From: Kutzneria sp036403095
Lineage (GTDB): Bacteria; Actinomycetota; Actinomycetes; Mycobacteriales; Pseudonocardiaceae
Reading direction: 5' to 3'
Length of the DNA stretch: 8,626 bases
Assembly: GCA_036403095.1 (NCBI GenBank)
Contig: DASWRQ010000132.1
Span: 1 to 8,626 of the forward strand
Part shown: in pieces, positions 3,601-8,626 of the stretch
How positions within the stretch are numbered: the first letter of the stretch is position 1
Layout: each line of letters starts with the position of its first letter
Translations under genes and position numbers: made by a program
The notes under the pieces: model-generated
Seen by the model: the letters and a program-made list of their open reading frames with translations, nothing else
Databases searched by the model: none
What the model was told of the DNA's origin: nothing

Positions 3601-6440
3601 TGGCCAAAACACACGGAAGCCACCACAGCGGTGGCTCCTCGTCGACCCATCACAAGAGCGACACCGGTGGCAGCACCAGCACCACCAAGCCCAACCACCC
3701 CAAGAAGGACGACGAGGACACCGGCAGCACGCACCCGAAGGACGACGGCGACGGCAAGAAGGACGATCGCCGTCGCAACGGGCAGAACGGCCAGGACGGC
3801 GAAGACGGCCAGGACGGTCGTGGTGGCAACGGGGGCAATGGCGGTAATGGGGGAAATGGCGGCGACGGCGGTGATGGGGGCGACGGCGGCGACGGTGGTG
3901 ATGGCGGCGAAGGGGGCGACGGCAGCGGCTCCGGCGACACCAGCGGTGGCGACGGCGGGGACCCCGGCGGCGATCTGAGCGGCCGCTCCGACGACGTCTG
4001 CGACGCCCACACCGACAAGCGCGACGGCTTCAAGCCCTACATCGAGCTGTACAACCTGTACACCGGCAAGGGCCTCAGCTTCGACAACGACATCGTCAAG
4101 CCGTTCGACCAGCCGCGTGGCATCGACTACGGCCAGCTGTCGCAGGCCGCCGACGAGCTCTCGCAGCTGGCCTCGGACTTCGCCGACACCCGCGACGAGA
4201 TGAACGGCAAGGTCAGCGGGGTCGTCGGCAGCTCGTGGCAGGGTGACGCGGCCAACGCGTTCGGCTCCTACATCCAGCAGTTCGGCAGCAAGTCCCAGAC
4301 CATCGACAACGACCTGGACACGCTGAGTCAGGCCATCACGTCGAGCACGTCCGCGGCCAAGCAGATCGTCGACGCCTACGGCCAGACGCTGGACCAGATC
4401 GACTTCTCCAAGATCCAGTTCGACATTCCGACGATCATCGAGCTGATCGCGGTCTACAAGCTCGAAAAGGGTCTGGACGACCTGGTCAACAAGCTCAAGG
4501 ACGGTCTGGCCGACCTGATCGGCTTCGACTTCCCGGGCGGCTCGCTGATGGATGCCGCGATGTACGTGTGCTCCACCATCGCCGAGGCCGTGCTGTGGTG
4601 CCTGAGCTGGGCCGAGGACCAGTTCCTGAAGTTCATCGCCAGCCTGGTGCAGAAGGTGCTCGACGCCGGCTTCAAGGAGCCGTTCGAGCAGAACCTCCAG
4701 CTGCTGCAGCAGGGCTCGAAGACCGCGGACACCGGCATCAAGCAGGCGTTCCAGAGCCTGATCACGACCGCCGAGTCGATCAACAAGAGCCCGTTCGACG
4801 GGCTGGCGGCGGTGCCCGAGGGCAAGCCGCAGCCGCCGAAGACCGGTGGCGGACCGCCTCCTGGTGGTGGGCCGCCCCCCGGTGGTGGGCCGCCCCCTGG
4901 TGGCGGTGGGCCGCCTCCCGGTGGTGGCGGTCCCGGTGGTGGGCCTGGTGGCGGTGGGCCTGGCGGCGGACCGACGCCGCCGGTGCCGCCACCGACCCCG
5001 CCGGTGACGCCGCAGATCCCGCAACCGACCACGGCGCAGTCGGCGGAGTCGGTGAAGATCCAGGACGGCGCCAACACCATCGAGGTGGACAGCCCGGACG
5101 GGCAGGGCCACGTCAAGATCAAGGTGGACGACGGCGACGGCAAGCCGGCCAAGACCTACGACGTCGACTTCAGCAAGGTGGCCAACAACCCGGCCGTGGC
5201 CGGCCTCGCCGGCCAGCCCGGCGCCGGCGGCCATCCGAATATGCCGGGTCAGACCGGCGTGCCCGGCCAGGGTGGCGTGGGTCAGACCGGTGTCCAGGGC
5301 CAGACCGGGGTACCAGGTCAGACTGGCGGGCCGGGCCAGGGTGGCGTCGGCCAGGTCGGCGTGCCGGGGCAGACGCCCGGCCAGCCCGGCATTCCCGGCC
5401 AGCCGGGGGCCAACCCGGACGGCTCCATCCCGACGCCGGCCGGCCCGGACGGCAAGGCCGTCATCCACGACGGTGACCTGACCATCACCGCGCAGCAGGG
5501 CAAGGTGCCGGGCGAGGTCCAGGTCTCCATCGACGACGGCACCGGCAAGGCGCCGCACACGTACACCATCGACTACAACGACGCCGCCGGCCCGACGGCG
5601 TCCCCGGCCGGCACGCACGCAGCCGGCGCGGACCTGGGCCAGGGCGTCGGCCCGCAGCCGAACCCGGGGCAGCCGGTCGGCGCCTCCGGTGGCGCGCACG
5701 CGATCGACGAGCCGCTGCACCACGACGCGAGCGCGCTCGGCACCGACCCGACGGCGACCGACACGGGCGGCGCCGACGCCTCGGGCTGGACGATGCCGGA
5801 CGACACCCCTGCGCACGACACCCAGGCATCCGCCGGCCCGGCGCACGCGCTGCCGGACGACGTGCCGCCGCCGATGCCGGAGCCGGCGTGGACCGCGCCG
5901 GCCGCGGCCGACCCGGGCTTCACCTTCGCCCCGACCGACCAGCACGACCAGGGCAACTTCTCCGGCAGCCTGTTCGACAGCCCGGCGGCCACCACCGTCG
6001 CGGCCGCGTCGTTCACGCCCGCCGCCGCCGACACCGGCGGCACGTCGGCCTGGACCCTCGGCGGCGACAGCGGCCACGGCATGGTCGGCGACCAGGGCGG
6101 CGCGCACCACGCCAGCGCCTGGGACAGCGCGCACAGCGCCGCCCCGAGCATGGGTGGCCAGGCGTCGACCGACCAGGCCAGCGCGCCCGGCGACGCCGGG
6201 CTGGCCCAGCTCGGCGGCGCGCACCAGGCCGCGGCCGGCCAGGGCGGTTCGCCGATGGGCGGTGGCATGCCGATGATGGGGGCCATGGGCGGCGGCGGTC
6301 ACGGCGGTGGCGGCGAGGACCAGGAACGCAGCACGAACGCGGCCTGGCGCACGCCCGGCAGCGTGTTCGACGAGGCCGGCCAGGCCGGCGTGAGCCGGAT
6401 GAACGGCGTGCTCGGTGACGACGAGGGGAGCCAGCGGTGA
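3600..6440 (+). CDS. Large mosaic WXG-domain protein, likely ESX-linked (Rv3439c position)
   Basis: This 946-residue protein has no name I recognise. Its order is as follows. Residues 1-60 are a His/Ser/Asp/Lys-rich disordered start. Residues 75-108 are GGN then GGD/GGE triplets. Residues about 174-267 form a WXG-like helical hairpin with W213-Q-G215 at the turn. Residues about 277-400 are helical and partly hydrophobic (FPGGSLMDAAMYVCSTIAEA onward, Cys324 and Cys334). Residues 416-459 are PPPGGG repeats, followed by a Pro/Thr linker. Residues 486-524 and 621-659 are two copies of a beta-rich module that flank a collagen-like segment (540-605). A low-complexity Ala/Gly/Asp/His region ends in a charged tail (906-946, NAAWRTPGSVFDEAG). 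ATG 3600 overlaps the previous stop by one base, with a G-run at 3585-3590 as ribosome binding site. By position it matches the Ala/Pro-rich Rv3439c, which I recall as about half this length. A secreted or envelope role is inferred. Confidence 0.88.
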   Translation: MAKTHGSHHSGGSSSTHHKSDTGGSTSTTKPNHPKKDDEDTGSTHPKDDGDGKKDDRRRNGQNGQDGEDGQDGRGGNGGNGGNGGNGGDGGDGGDGGDGGDGGEGGDGSGSGDTSGGDGGDPGGDLSGRSDDVCDAHTDKRDGFKPYIELYNLYTGKGLSFDNDIVKPFDQPRGIDYGQLSQAADELSQLASDFADTRDEMNGKVSGVVGSSWQGDAANAFGSYIQQFGSKSQTIDNDLDTLSQAITSSTSAAKQIVDAYGQTLDQIDFSKIQFDIPTIIELIAVYKLEKGLDDLVNKLKDGLADLIGFDFPGGSLMDAAMYVCSTIAEAVLWCLSWAEDQFLKFIASLVQKVLDAGFKEPFEQNLQLLQQGSKTADTGIKQAFQSLITTAESINKSPFDGLAAVPEGKPQPPKTGGGPPPGGGPPPGGGPPPGGGGPPPGGGGPGGGPGGGGPGGGPTPPVPPPTPPVTPQIPQPTTAQSAESVKIQDGANTIEVDSPDGQGHVKIKVDDGDGKPAKTYDVDFSKVANNPAVAGLAGQPGAGGHPNMPGQTGVPGQGGVGQTGVQGQTGVPGQTGGPGQGGVGQVGVPGQTPGQPGIPGQPGANPDGSIPTPAGPDGKAVIHDGDLTITAQQGKVPGEVQVSIDDGTGKAPHTYTIDYNDAAGPTASPAGTHAAGADLGQGVGPQPNPGQPVGASGGAHAIDEPLHHDASALGTDPTATDTGGADASGWTMPDDTPAHDTQASAGPAHALPDDVPPPMPEPAWTAPAAADPGFTFAPTDQHDQGNFSGSLFDSPAATTVAAASFTPAAADTGGTSAWTLGGDSGHGMVGDQGGAHHASAWDSAHSAAPSMGGQASTDQASAPGDAGLAQLGGAHQAAAGQGGSPMGGGMPMMGAMGGGGHGGGGEDQERSTNAAWRTPGSVFDEAGQAGVSRMNGVLGDDEGSQR
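3822..3923 (+). repeat. GGN/GGD triplet repeat (PGRS-like)
   Basis: Residues 75-108 of the 946-aa protein read GGN four times and then mainly GGD, encoded by degenerate 9-bp steps such as GGCGGCGAC. The pattern resembles the glycine-rich part of mycobacterial PE_PGRS proteins, but no PE domain is present. Confidence 0.9.
4845..4976 (+). repeat. PPPGGG repeat linker
   Basis: Residues 416-459 alternate GGG and PPP four times and then become GGGGPGGGP. The DNA unit is roughly GGTGGTGGGCCGCCCCC. It joins the helical half of the protein to the beta-module half and is probably an extended, flexible spacer. Confidence 0.9.
5055..5171 (+). repeat. Internal module copy 1 (39 residues)
   Basis: Residues 486-524 of the 946-aa protein align without gaps to residues 621-659, with 15 of 39 identities. 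Shared positions include IxDG near the start, TI, GxV in the middle, and DDGxGK followed by TYxxD at the end. Alternating hydrophobic residues suggest beta strands. The family is not one I recognise. Confidence 0.8.
5217..5414 (+). repeat. Collagen-like G-x-y repeat
   Basis: Residues 540-605 are mostly G-x-y triplets such as GQT, GVP, GQG and GIP, interrupted by GGV-G steps. A recurring longer period reads GQTGVPGQ. The segment lies exactly between the two 39-residue modules and could trimerise or act as a stalk. Confidence 0.8.
5460..5576 (+). repeat. Internal module copy 2 (39 residues)
   Basis: Residues 621-659, the second copy of the DDGxGK...TYxxD module; see the copy at 5055-5171. DNA identity is limited to scattered codons, so the duplication is old, not recent. 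Confidence 0.8.
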
Positions 6441-6826
6441 GCTATCAGGCGACTGTCGCCGCGGACACCGCGGTCGCGCAGATGCGGCAGCTCCGGACTG
6501 ACGTCCAGCGTCAGCGCGAGGCGAGCGAGAAGAAGTTCGCCGACGCCAAGCAGGAGAACAAGGAAGCCACGCAGAAGGCCTTGGCCGAGGCCAAGGCCAA
6601 GCGCGAGGCCGCCGCCGAGGGCCGGCCGGTTTCCCGTCCGGTGCAGGAGGTTCGCGAGGAGAAGTACACGTTCTTCGACAGCGAGGACGAGTTCAACCCG
6701 CCGGCCGCGCCGACGTTCCAGATGCCCGAGGTCACCCCGCCGCCGCGGCCGACGCCGCGACGGACCGCGCGTCCGGTCTACGACGACGATGACGACGACT
6801 ACTCGAACCAGAGCTGGATGGAATAG
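6437..6826 (+). CDS. Charged coiled-coil protein with acidic C-terminal tail, unknown function
   Basis: A 129-residue protein I cannot assign to a family. Residues about 13-62 are a highly charged helix rich in Ala, Lys, Glu, Gln and Arg, probably a coiled coil. Residues 63-80 carry an RPVSRPVQEVREEKYTFF-like segment (the run starts RPVSRP at 63). A Pro-rich stretch (88-113, PPPRPTPRR) leads to six aspartates (116-121) and the end YSNQSWME. There is no signal peptide or membrane segment. The GTG at 6437 is chosen for GAGGGGAG (6423-6430), 6 bases upstream, and it overlaps the stop of the 946-aa gene by four bases (GTGA). Co-translation suggests it serves the large protein, perhaps as a chaperone or adaptor; that is a guess. 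Its stop abuts the stop of the convergent hydrolase gene. Confidence 0.85.
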   Translation: MSYQATVAADTAVAQMRQLRTDVQRQREASEKKFADAKQENKEATQKALAEAKAKREAAAEGRPVSRPVQEVREEKYTFFDSEDEFNPPAAPTFQMPEVTPPPRPTPRRTARPVYDDDDDDYSNQSWME

Positions 6827-7666
6827 CTAGCCCCGCGTGCGGGCCGTCGTCGGACGGCCCGCACGCTGGTATGTGACGGGTGCTCGCTTCACGTCGCCGT
6901 ACAGCAGCTCGTCGTAGGTGCGGTCGCCGGTCAACTGCCGCAACAGAAACGCGGTGATGACCGCCTTGGCCACGGTCTGCGTCCTGGCCTCGCCGCGACC
7001 GCTCAACAGCAGTTCGCTCCAGTGCCGGCCCTCGGCGAAACCGAGGTGGTTGGCGCCGGGAATGGTCCGCGTCTGCACCGGACCGCCCCAGTTCTGGGCG
7101 ATGGCCTCGGCGTGGCCGACCGGCGGCGAGATCAGGTCCTCCTCGGCCGCGAGGTGCACGGCCGGCATCAGGCACAGCCGGGCCGCGTCCACCGCCGACG
7201 GCAGCGTTTCCGAAGCGGCGACAGTGAAAACGCCGCGCACCCGCTCGTCCTCGGCCGCCGCCAGCACCGCCGCGCCGCCGCCGGCCCCGTGGCCGCCGAC
7301 GGCCAGCTTGTCGGCGTCCACGCCGACGTCGCCGTCACCCAGCCACACGCCCGACACCACGTCCAGCGCCGTGCGCAGGTCGGCGGCGAACAGCCGGGCC
7401 GACGCCAGCGGGCCGCGATGGGTGGCCGGCGCCGCGACCACGACGCCCCATGACGCGAGGTGTCGGAACAGGCCGAGGTAGCGGTGTGGCGGCTGGAGCC
7501 AGCCGTGTCCGAAGGCCACCGCGGGCAGGCCGTGGCCGCCGCGCGGGGTGAACAGAGTGCCGGGCAGCCCGACCAGGGCCAGATCGCCGCGCCGCACGCC
7601 GTGCGGACCGGGCCGGCTGAGCTCGGTGAGCGCCTGCTTCGCGGTCAACGGCTTGCGTCGCGCCAT
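6827..7666 (-). CDS. Alpha/beta-hydrolase-fold protein lacking the nucleophile serine (Rv3438 position)
   Basis: A 279-residue cytoplasmic protein with the layout of dienelactone-hydrolase/chlorophyllase-like alpha/beta hydrolases. The oxyanion strand is AVAFGHGWLQPP (49-60). The nucleophile elbow reads VGGHGAGGGAA (123-133): the G-x-S-x-G serine is replaced by Gly127, codon GGG. The likely acid is Asp177 (EEDLISPP) and the likely base is His207 (GANHLG), both kept. The fold is clear; hydrolase activity is doubtful. The ATG at 7666 has no good ribosome binding site, and a TACGGT box lies 7 bases upstream, so the mRNA may be leaderless. The last 11 codons coincide with a terminator hairpin. 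By recall it corresponds to Rv3438, also opposite in strand to its neighbours. Confidence 0.88.
   Translation of the reverse strand: MARRKPLTAKQALTELSRPGPHGVRRGDLALVGLPGTLFTPRGGHGLPAVAFGHGWLQPPHRYLGLFRHLASWGVVVAAPATHRGPLASARLFAADLRTALDVVSGVWLGDGDVGVDADKLAVGGHGAGGGAAVLAAAEDERVRGVFTVAASETLPSAVDAARLCLMPAVHLAAEEDLISPPVGHAEAIAQNWGGPVQTRTIPGANHLGFAEGRHWSELLLSGRGEARTQTVAKAVITAFLLRQLTGDRTYDELLYGDVKRAPVTYQRAGRPTTARTRG
6835..6866. terminator. Bidirectional terminator inside the end of the hydrolase gene
   Basis: GCGTGCGGGCCGTC (6835-6848) and GACGGCCCGCACGC (6853-6866) form a perfect 14-bp stem with loop GTCG. It begins 9 bases after the stop of the 129-aa gene and lies within the last codons of the convergent gene, so it can serve both strands. 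No T-run is present. Confidence 0.75.
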
Positions 7667-7673
7667 ACCCCGG

Positions 7674-7679
7674 ACCGTA
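7674..7679 (-). promoter_or_regulatory. Possible -10 box of a leaderless hydrolase transcript
   Basis: Read on the minus strand, TACGGT (TAnnnT) ends 7 bases before the ATG at 7666. That is the usual distance from a -10 box to a transcription start, so the mRNA could begin at or next to the ATG. No -35 box is evident. Confidence 0.4.
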
Positions 7680-7705
7680 CCGGATCACGGGTTTTCGGCG
7701 TGGTC

Positions 7706-7729
7706 GGAGGCGCCGGCGGAGGCGCCGGC
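7706..7729. repeat. 12-bp tandem duplication
   Basis: GGAGGCGCCGGC occurs twice in direct succession (7706-7717 and 7718-7729). Each copy contains the palindrome GGCGCC, so the pair can fold into a small hairpin. It lies in the divergent spacer between the hydrolase gene and glmS. Confidence 0.85.
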
Positions 7730-7765
7730 GCCGCGTGTTCCCGGCCTCGCGTCGAATGATCAGTA

Positions 7766-7779
7766 TTGGTCTACACCAA
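7766..7779. promoter_or_regulatory. DasR-like (dre) operator upstream of glmS
   Basis: TTGGTCTACACCAA has 5-bp perfect arms (TTGGT/ACCAA). Its core TGGTCTACACCA differs from the dre core TGGTCTAGACCA at one of 12 positions. DasR is the GntR/HutC-type actinomycete regulator that responds to glucosamine-6-phosphate, the product of GlmS. The site lies 90 bases before glmS, in a locally AT-rich patch of the divergent spacer. Another GntR-family regulator with a similar site is possible. Confidence 0.55.
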
Positions 7780-7843
7780 ATTGATTCCGATCAGACCTCT
7801 GACCAGCTGTGACGGGAACCAACCCGGCCGCTCGCAACCGGTT

Positions 7844-7858
7844 GGTGGTCTAGCTACC
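7844..7858. promoter_or_regulatory. Second, partial dre-like site over the glmS -10 region
   Basis: TGGTCTAG (7846-7853) is a perfect left part of the dre core and is followed by CTACC in place of ACCA. It overlaps the proposed TACCCT box. The 10-bp palindrome CAACCGGTTG (7835-7844) adjoins it. A repressor bound here would cover the promoter. Confidence 0.35.
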
Positions 7859-7860
7859 CT
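7855..7860 (+). promoter_or_regulatory. -10 box of a probably leaderless glmS transcript
   Basis: TACCCT (TAnnnT) ends 8 bases before the glmS GTG. The start codon is fixed because Cys must directly follow Met, and no ribosome binding site precedes it, so transcription likely begins at or within two bases of the GTG. No clear -35 box is visible. Confidence 0.5.
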
Positions 7861-7868
7861 CTACCGTC

Positions 7869-8626
7869 GTGTGTGGAATCGTGGGTTACACCGGCCATCG
7901 CCCGGCACTGGACGTCGTCCTCGACGGATTACGCCGGTTGGAGTACCGGGGATACGACTCGGCGGGCGTCGCCGTTCTCGACGGCGACGGTGGGCTGGCG
8001 GTCGAGCGCAAGGCCGGCCGGCTGGCCAACCTGGAGGCGCGGCTGGACGAGGTCGGCCGGGACAACCTGGCCGGCGGCACCGGCATGGGCCACACCCGGT
8101 GGGCCACCCATGGCGCGCCGGTCGACCGCAACTCGCACCCGCACCGGGACACCAGCGGCCGGATCGCCGTGGTGCACAACGGGATCATCGAGAACTTCGC
8201 CCAGCTGCGGGCCGAGCTGGAGGCCGACGGCGTCGAGCTGGCCAGCGACACCGACAGCGAGACCGCGGCCCACCTGGTCTCCCGGATCTACGACGGCGAC
8301 CTGGCCGCGGCCGTGCGGACCGTGTGCCGCCGCCTGGAGGGCGCGTTCACGCTGGTCGTGACCCACGCCGACGAGCCGGACAAGGTGGTCGCCGCCCGGC
8401 GCTCCTCGCCGCTGGTCGTCGGCGTCGGCGTCGGCGAGACCTTCCTGGCCTCCGACGTCGCCGCGTTCATCGAGCACACCCGCAACGCCGTCGAGCTGGG
8501 CCAGGACCAGGTCGTCGTGATCACCAAGGACGGCTACGAGGTCACCGACTTCCACGGGGAACCGGTGGTGGCCAAGCCGTTCGAGGTCAACTGGGACCTG
8601 TCGGCCGCCGAGAAGGGCGGCCACGA
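7869..8626 (+). CDS. glmS: Glutamine--fructose-6-phosphate aminotransferase GlmS, partial (5' end)
   Basis: GlmS makes glucosamine-6-phosphate from fructose-6-phosphate and glutamine, the entry step of UDP-GlcNAc synthesis. The first 252 codons are present; the gene runs off the window. The product starts MCGIVGYTG, with Cys2 becoming the N-terminal catalytic cysteine after Met removal, so GTG 7869 is the only sensible start. Glutaminase motifs follow: LEYRGYDSAG (24-33), GHTRWATHG (74-82), VHNGIIENF (102-110) and SDTDSE (126-131). The end, about residues 235-252 (KPFEVNWDLSAAEKGGH), is the linker before the isomerase domains. That is roughly 40 percent of a usual GlmS of about 610 residues. 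No ribosome binding site is seen. Upstream dre-like sites suggest feedback by its own product. Confidence 0.96.
   Translation, partial: MCGIVGYTGHRPALDVVLDGLRRLEYRGYDSAGVAVLDGDGGLAVERKAGRLANLEARLDEVGRDNLAGGTGMGHTRWATHGAPVDRNSHPHRDTSGRIAVVHNGIIENFAQLRAELEADGVELASDTDSETAAHLVSRIYDGDLAAAVRTVCRRLEGAFTLVVTHADEPDKVVAARRSSPLVVGVGVGETFLASDVAAFIEHTRNAVELGQDQVVVITKDGYEVTDFHGEPVVAKPFEVNWDLSAAEKGGH

Noticed and set aside
3540..6302. Long open frame antisense to the 946-aa gene
   Set aside because: High GC content removes stop codons on the opposite strand. The antisense product is low-complexity Arg/Ala/Gly/Val, has no ribosome binding site and resembles no family.
3600..6440. PE_PGRS or PPE family membership for the large protein
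   Set aside because: There is no N-terminal PE or PPE motif or domain; only the GGX tract resembles PGRS.
7548..7784. Small plus-strand open frame in the hydrolase/glmS spacer
   Set aside because: It mostly overlaps the hydrolase gene antisense, has no ribosome binding site, and ends within the operator region.
7873..8361. Another frame over glmS as a gene
   Set aside because: It is an Arg/Thr/Ser-rich shadow; the frame starting at 7869 has all GlmS glutaminase motifs.

Overview
The window is very GC-rich, uses many GTG starts with strong GAGG-type ribosome binding sites, and carries a type VII (ESX) secretion flavour. The host is therefore an actinomycete, most likely one of the Pseudonocardiales; the family-level guess is an inference from gene style and order, not a measured fact. 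The gene order recalls the M. tuberculosis chromosome around ESX-4: esxU/esxT, rplM, rpsI, glmM (mrsA), Rv3440c, Rv3439c, then the oppositely oriented Rv3438, then glmS. I recall that order from memory and could not check it here.

Layout. Bases 1-62 hold the 3' end of a probable WXG100 (EsxT/EsxU-like) gene, followed by a 16-bp terminator hairpin. A clear TTGACC-N18-TATCTT promoter and a leader of about 150 nt precede the ribosomal operon rplM-rpsI (L13, S9). S9 carries an unusually long acidic N-terminal extension built from 33-bp tandem repeats. A 367-bp gene-free stretch follows. It contains a 23-bp terminator hairpin, a partial second copy of it, and a perfect 29-bp tandem repeat. Then comes glmM (phosphoglucosamine mutase) with its own hairpin terminator.

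Bases 3283-6826 form a tightly overlapping three-gene cassette: a 105-aa helical protein with a YxxxD export motif; a 946-aa mosaic protein with a WXG domain, GGN/GGD repeats, a PPPGGG linker, a collagen-like segment and two copies of a 39-residue module; and a 129-aa charged coiled-coil protein with an acidic tail. The stop codons imply 1- and 4-nt overlaps. I infer that these are ESX-4-linked secretion substrates or accessory proteins.

The cassette meets a convergent alpha/beta-hydrolase gene stop codon to stop codon, with a 14-bp bidirectional terminator inside the end of the hydrolase gene. The hydrolase has glycine where the catalytic serine is expected. Between it and glmS lies a 202-bp divergent region with a near-match to the DasR (dre) operator and a TACCCT box placed so that the glmS mRNA would be leaderless. 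The glmS gene runs off the window.

Functionally, two themes are interleaved: translation (L13, S9) and UDP-GlcNAc supply for the cell wall (GlmS makes glucosamine-6-P, GlmM isomerises it to glucosamine-1-P). A cell-surface/secreted cassette is embedded between the two amino-sugar genes.
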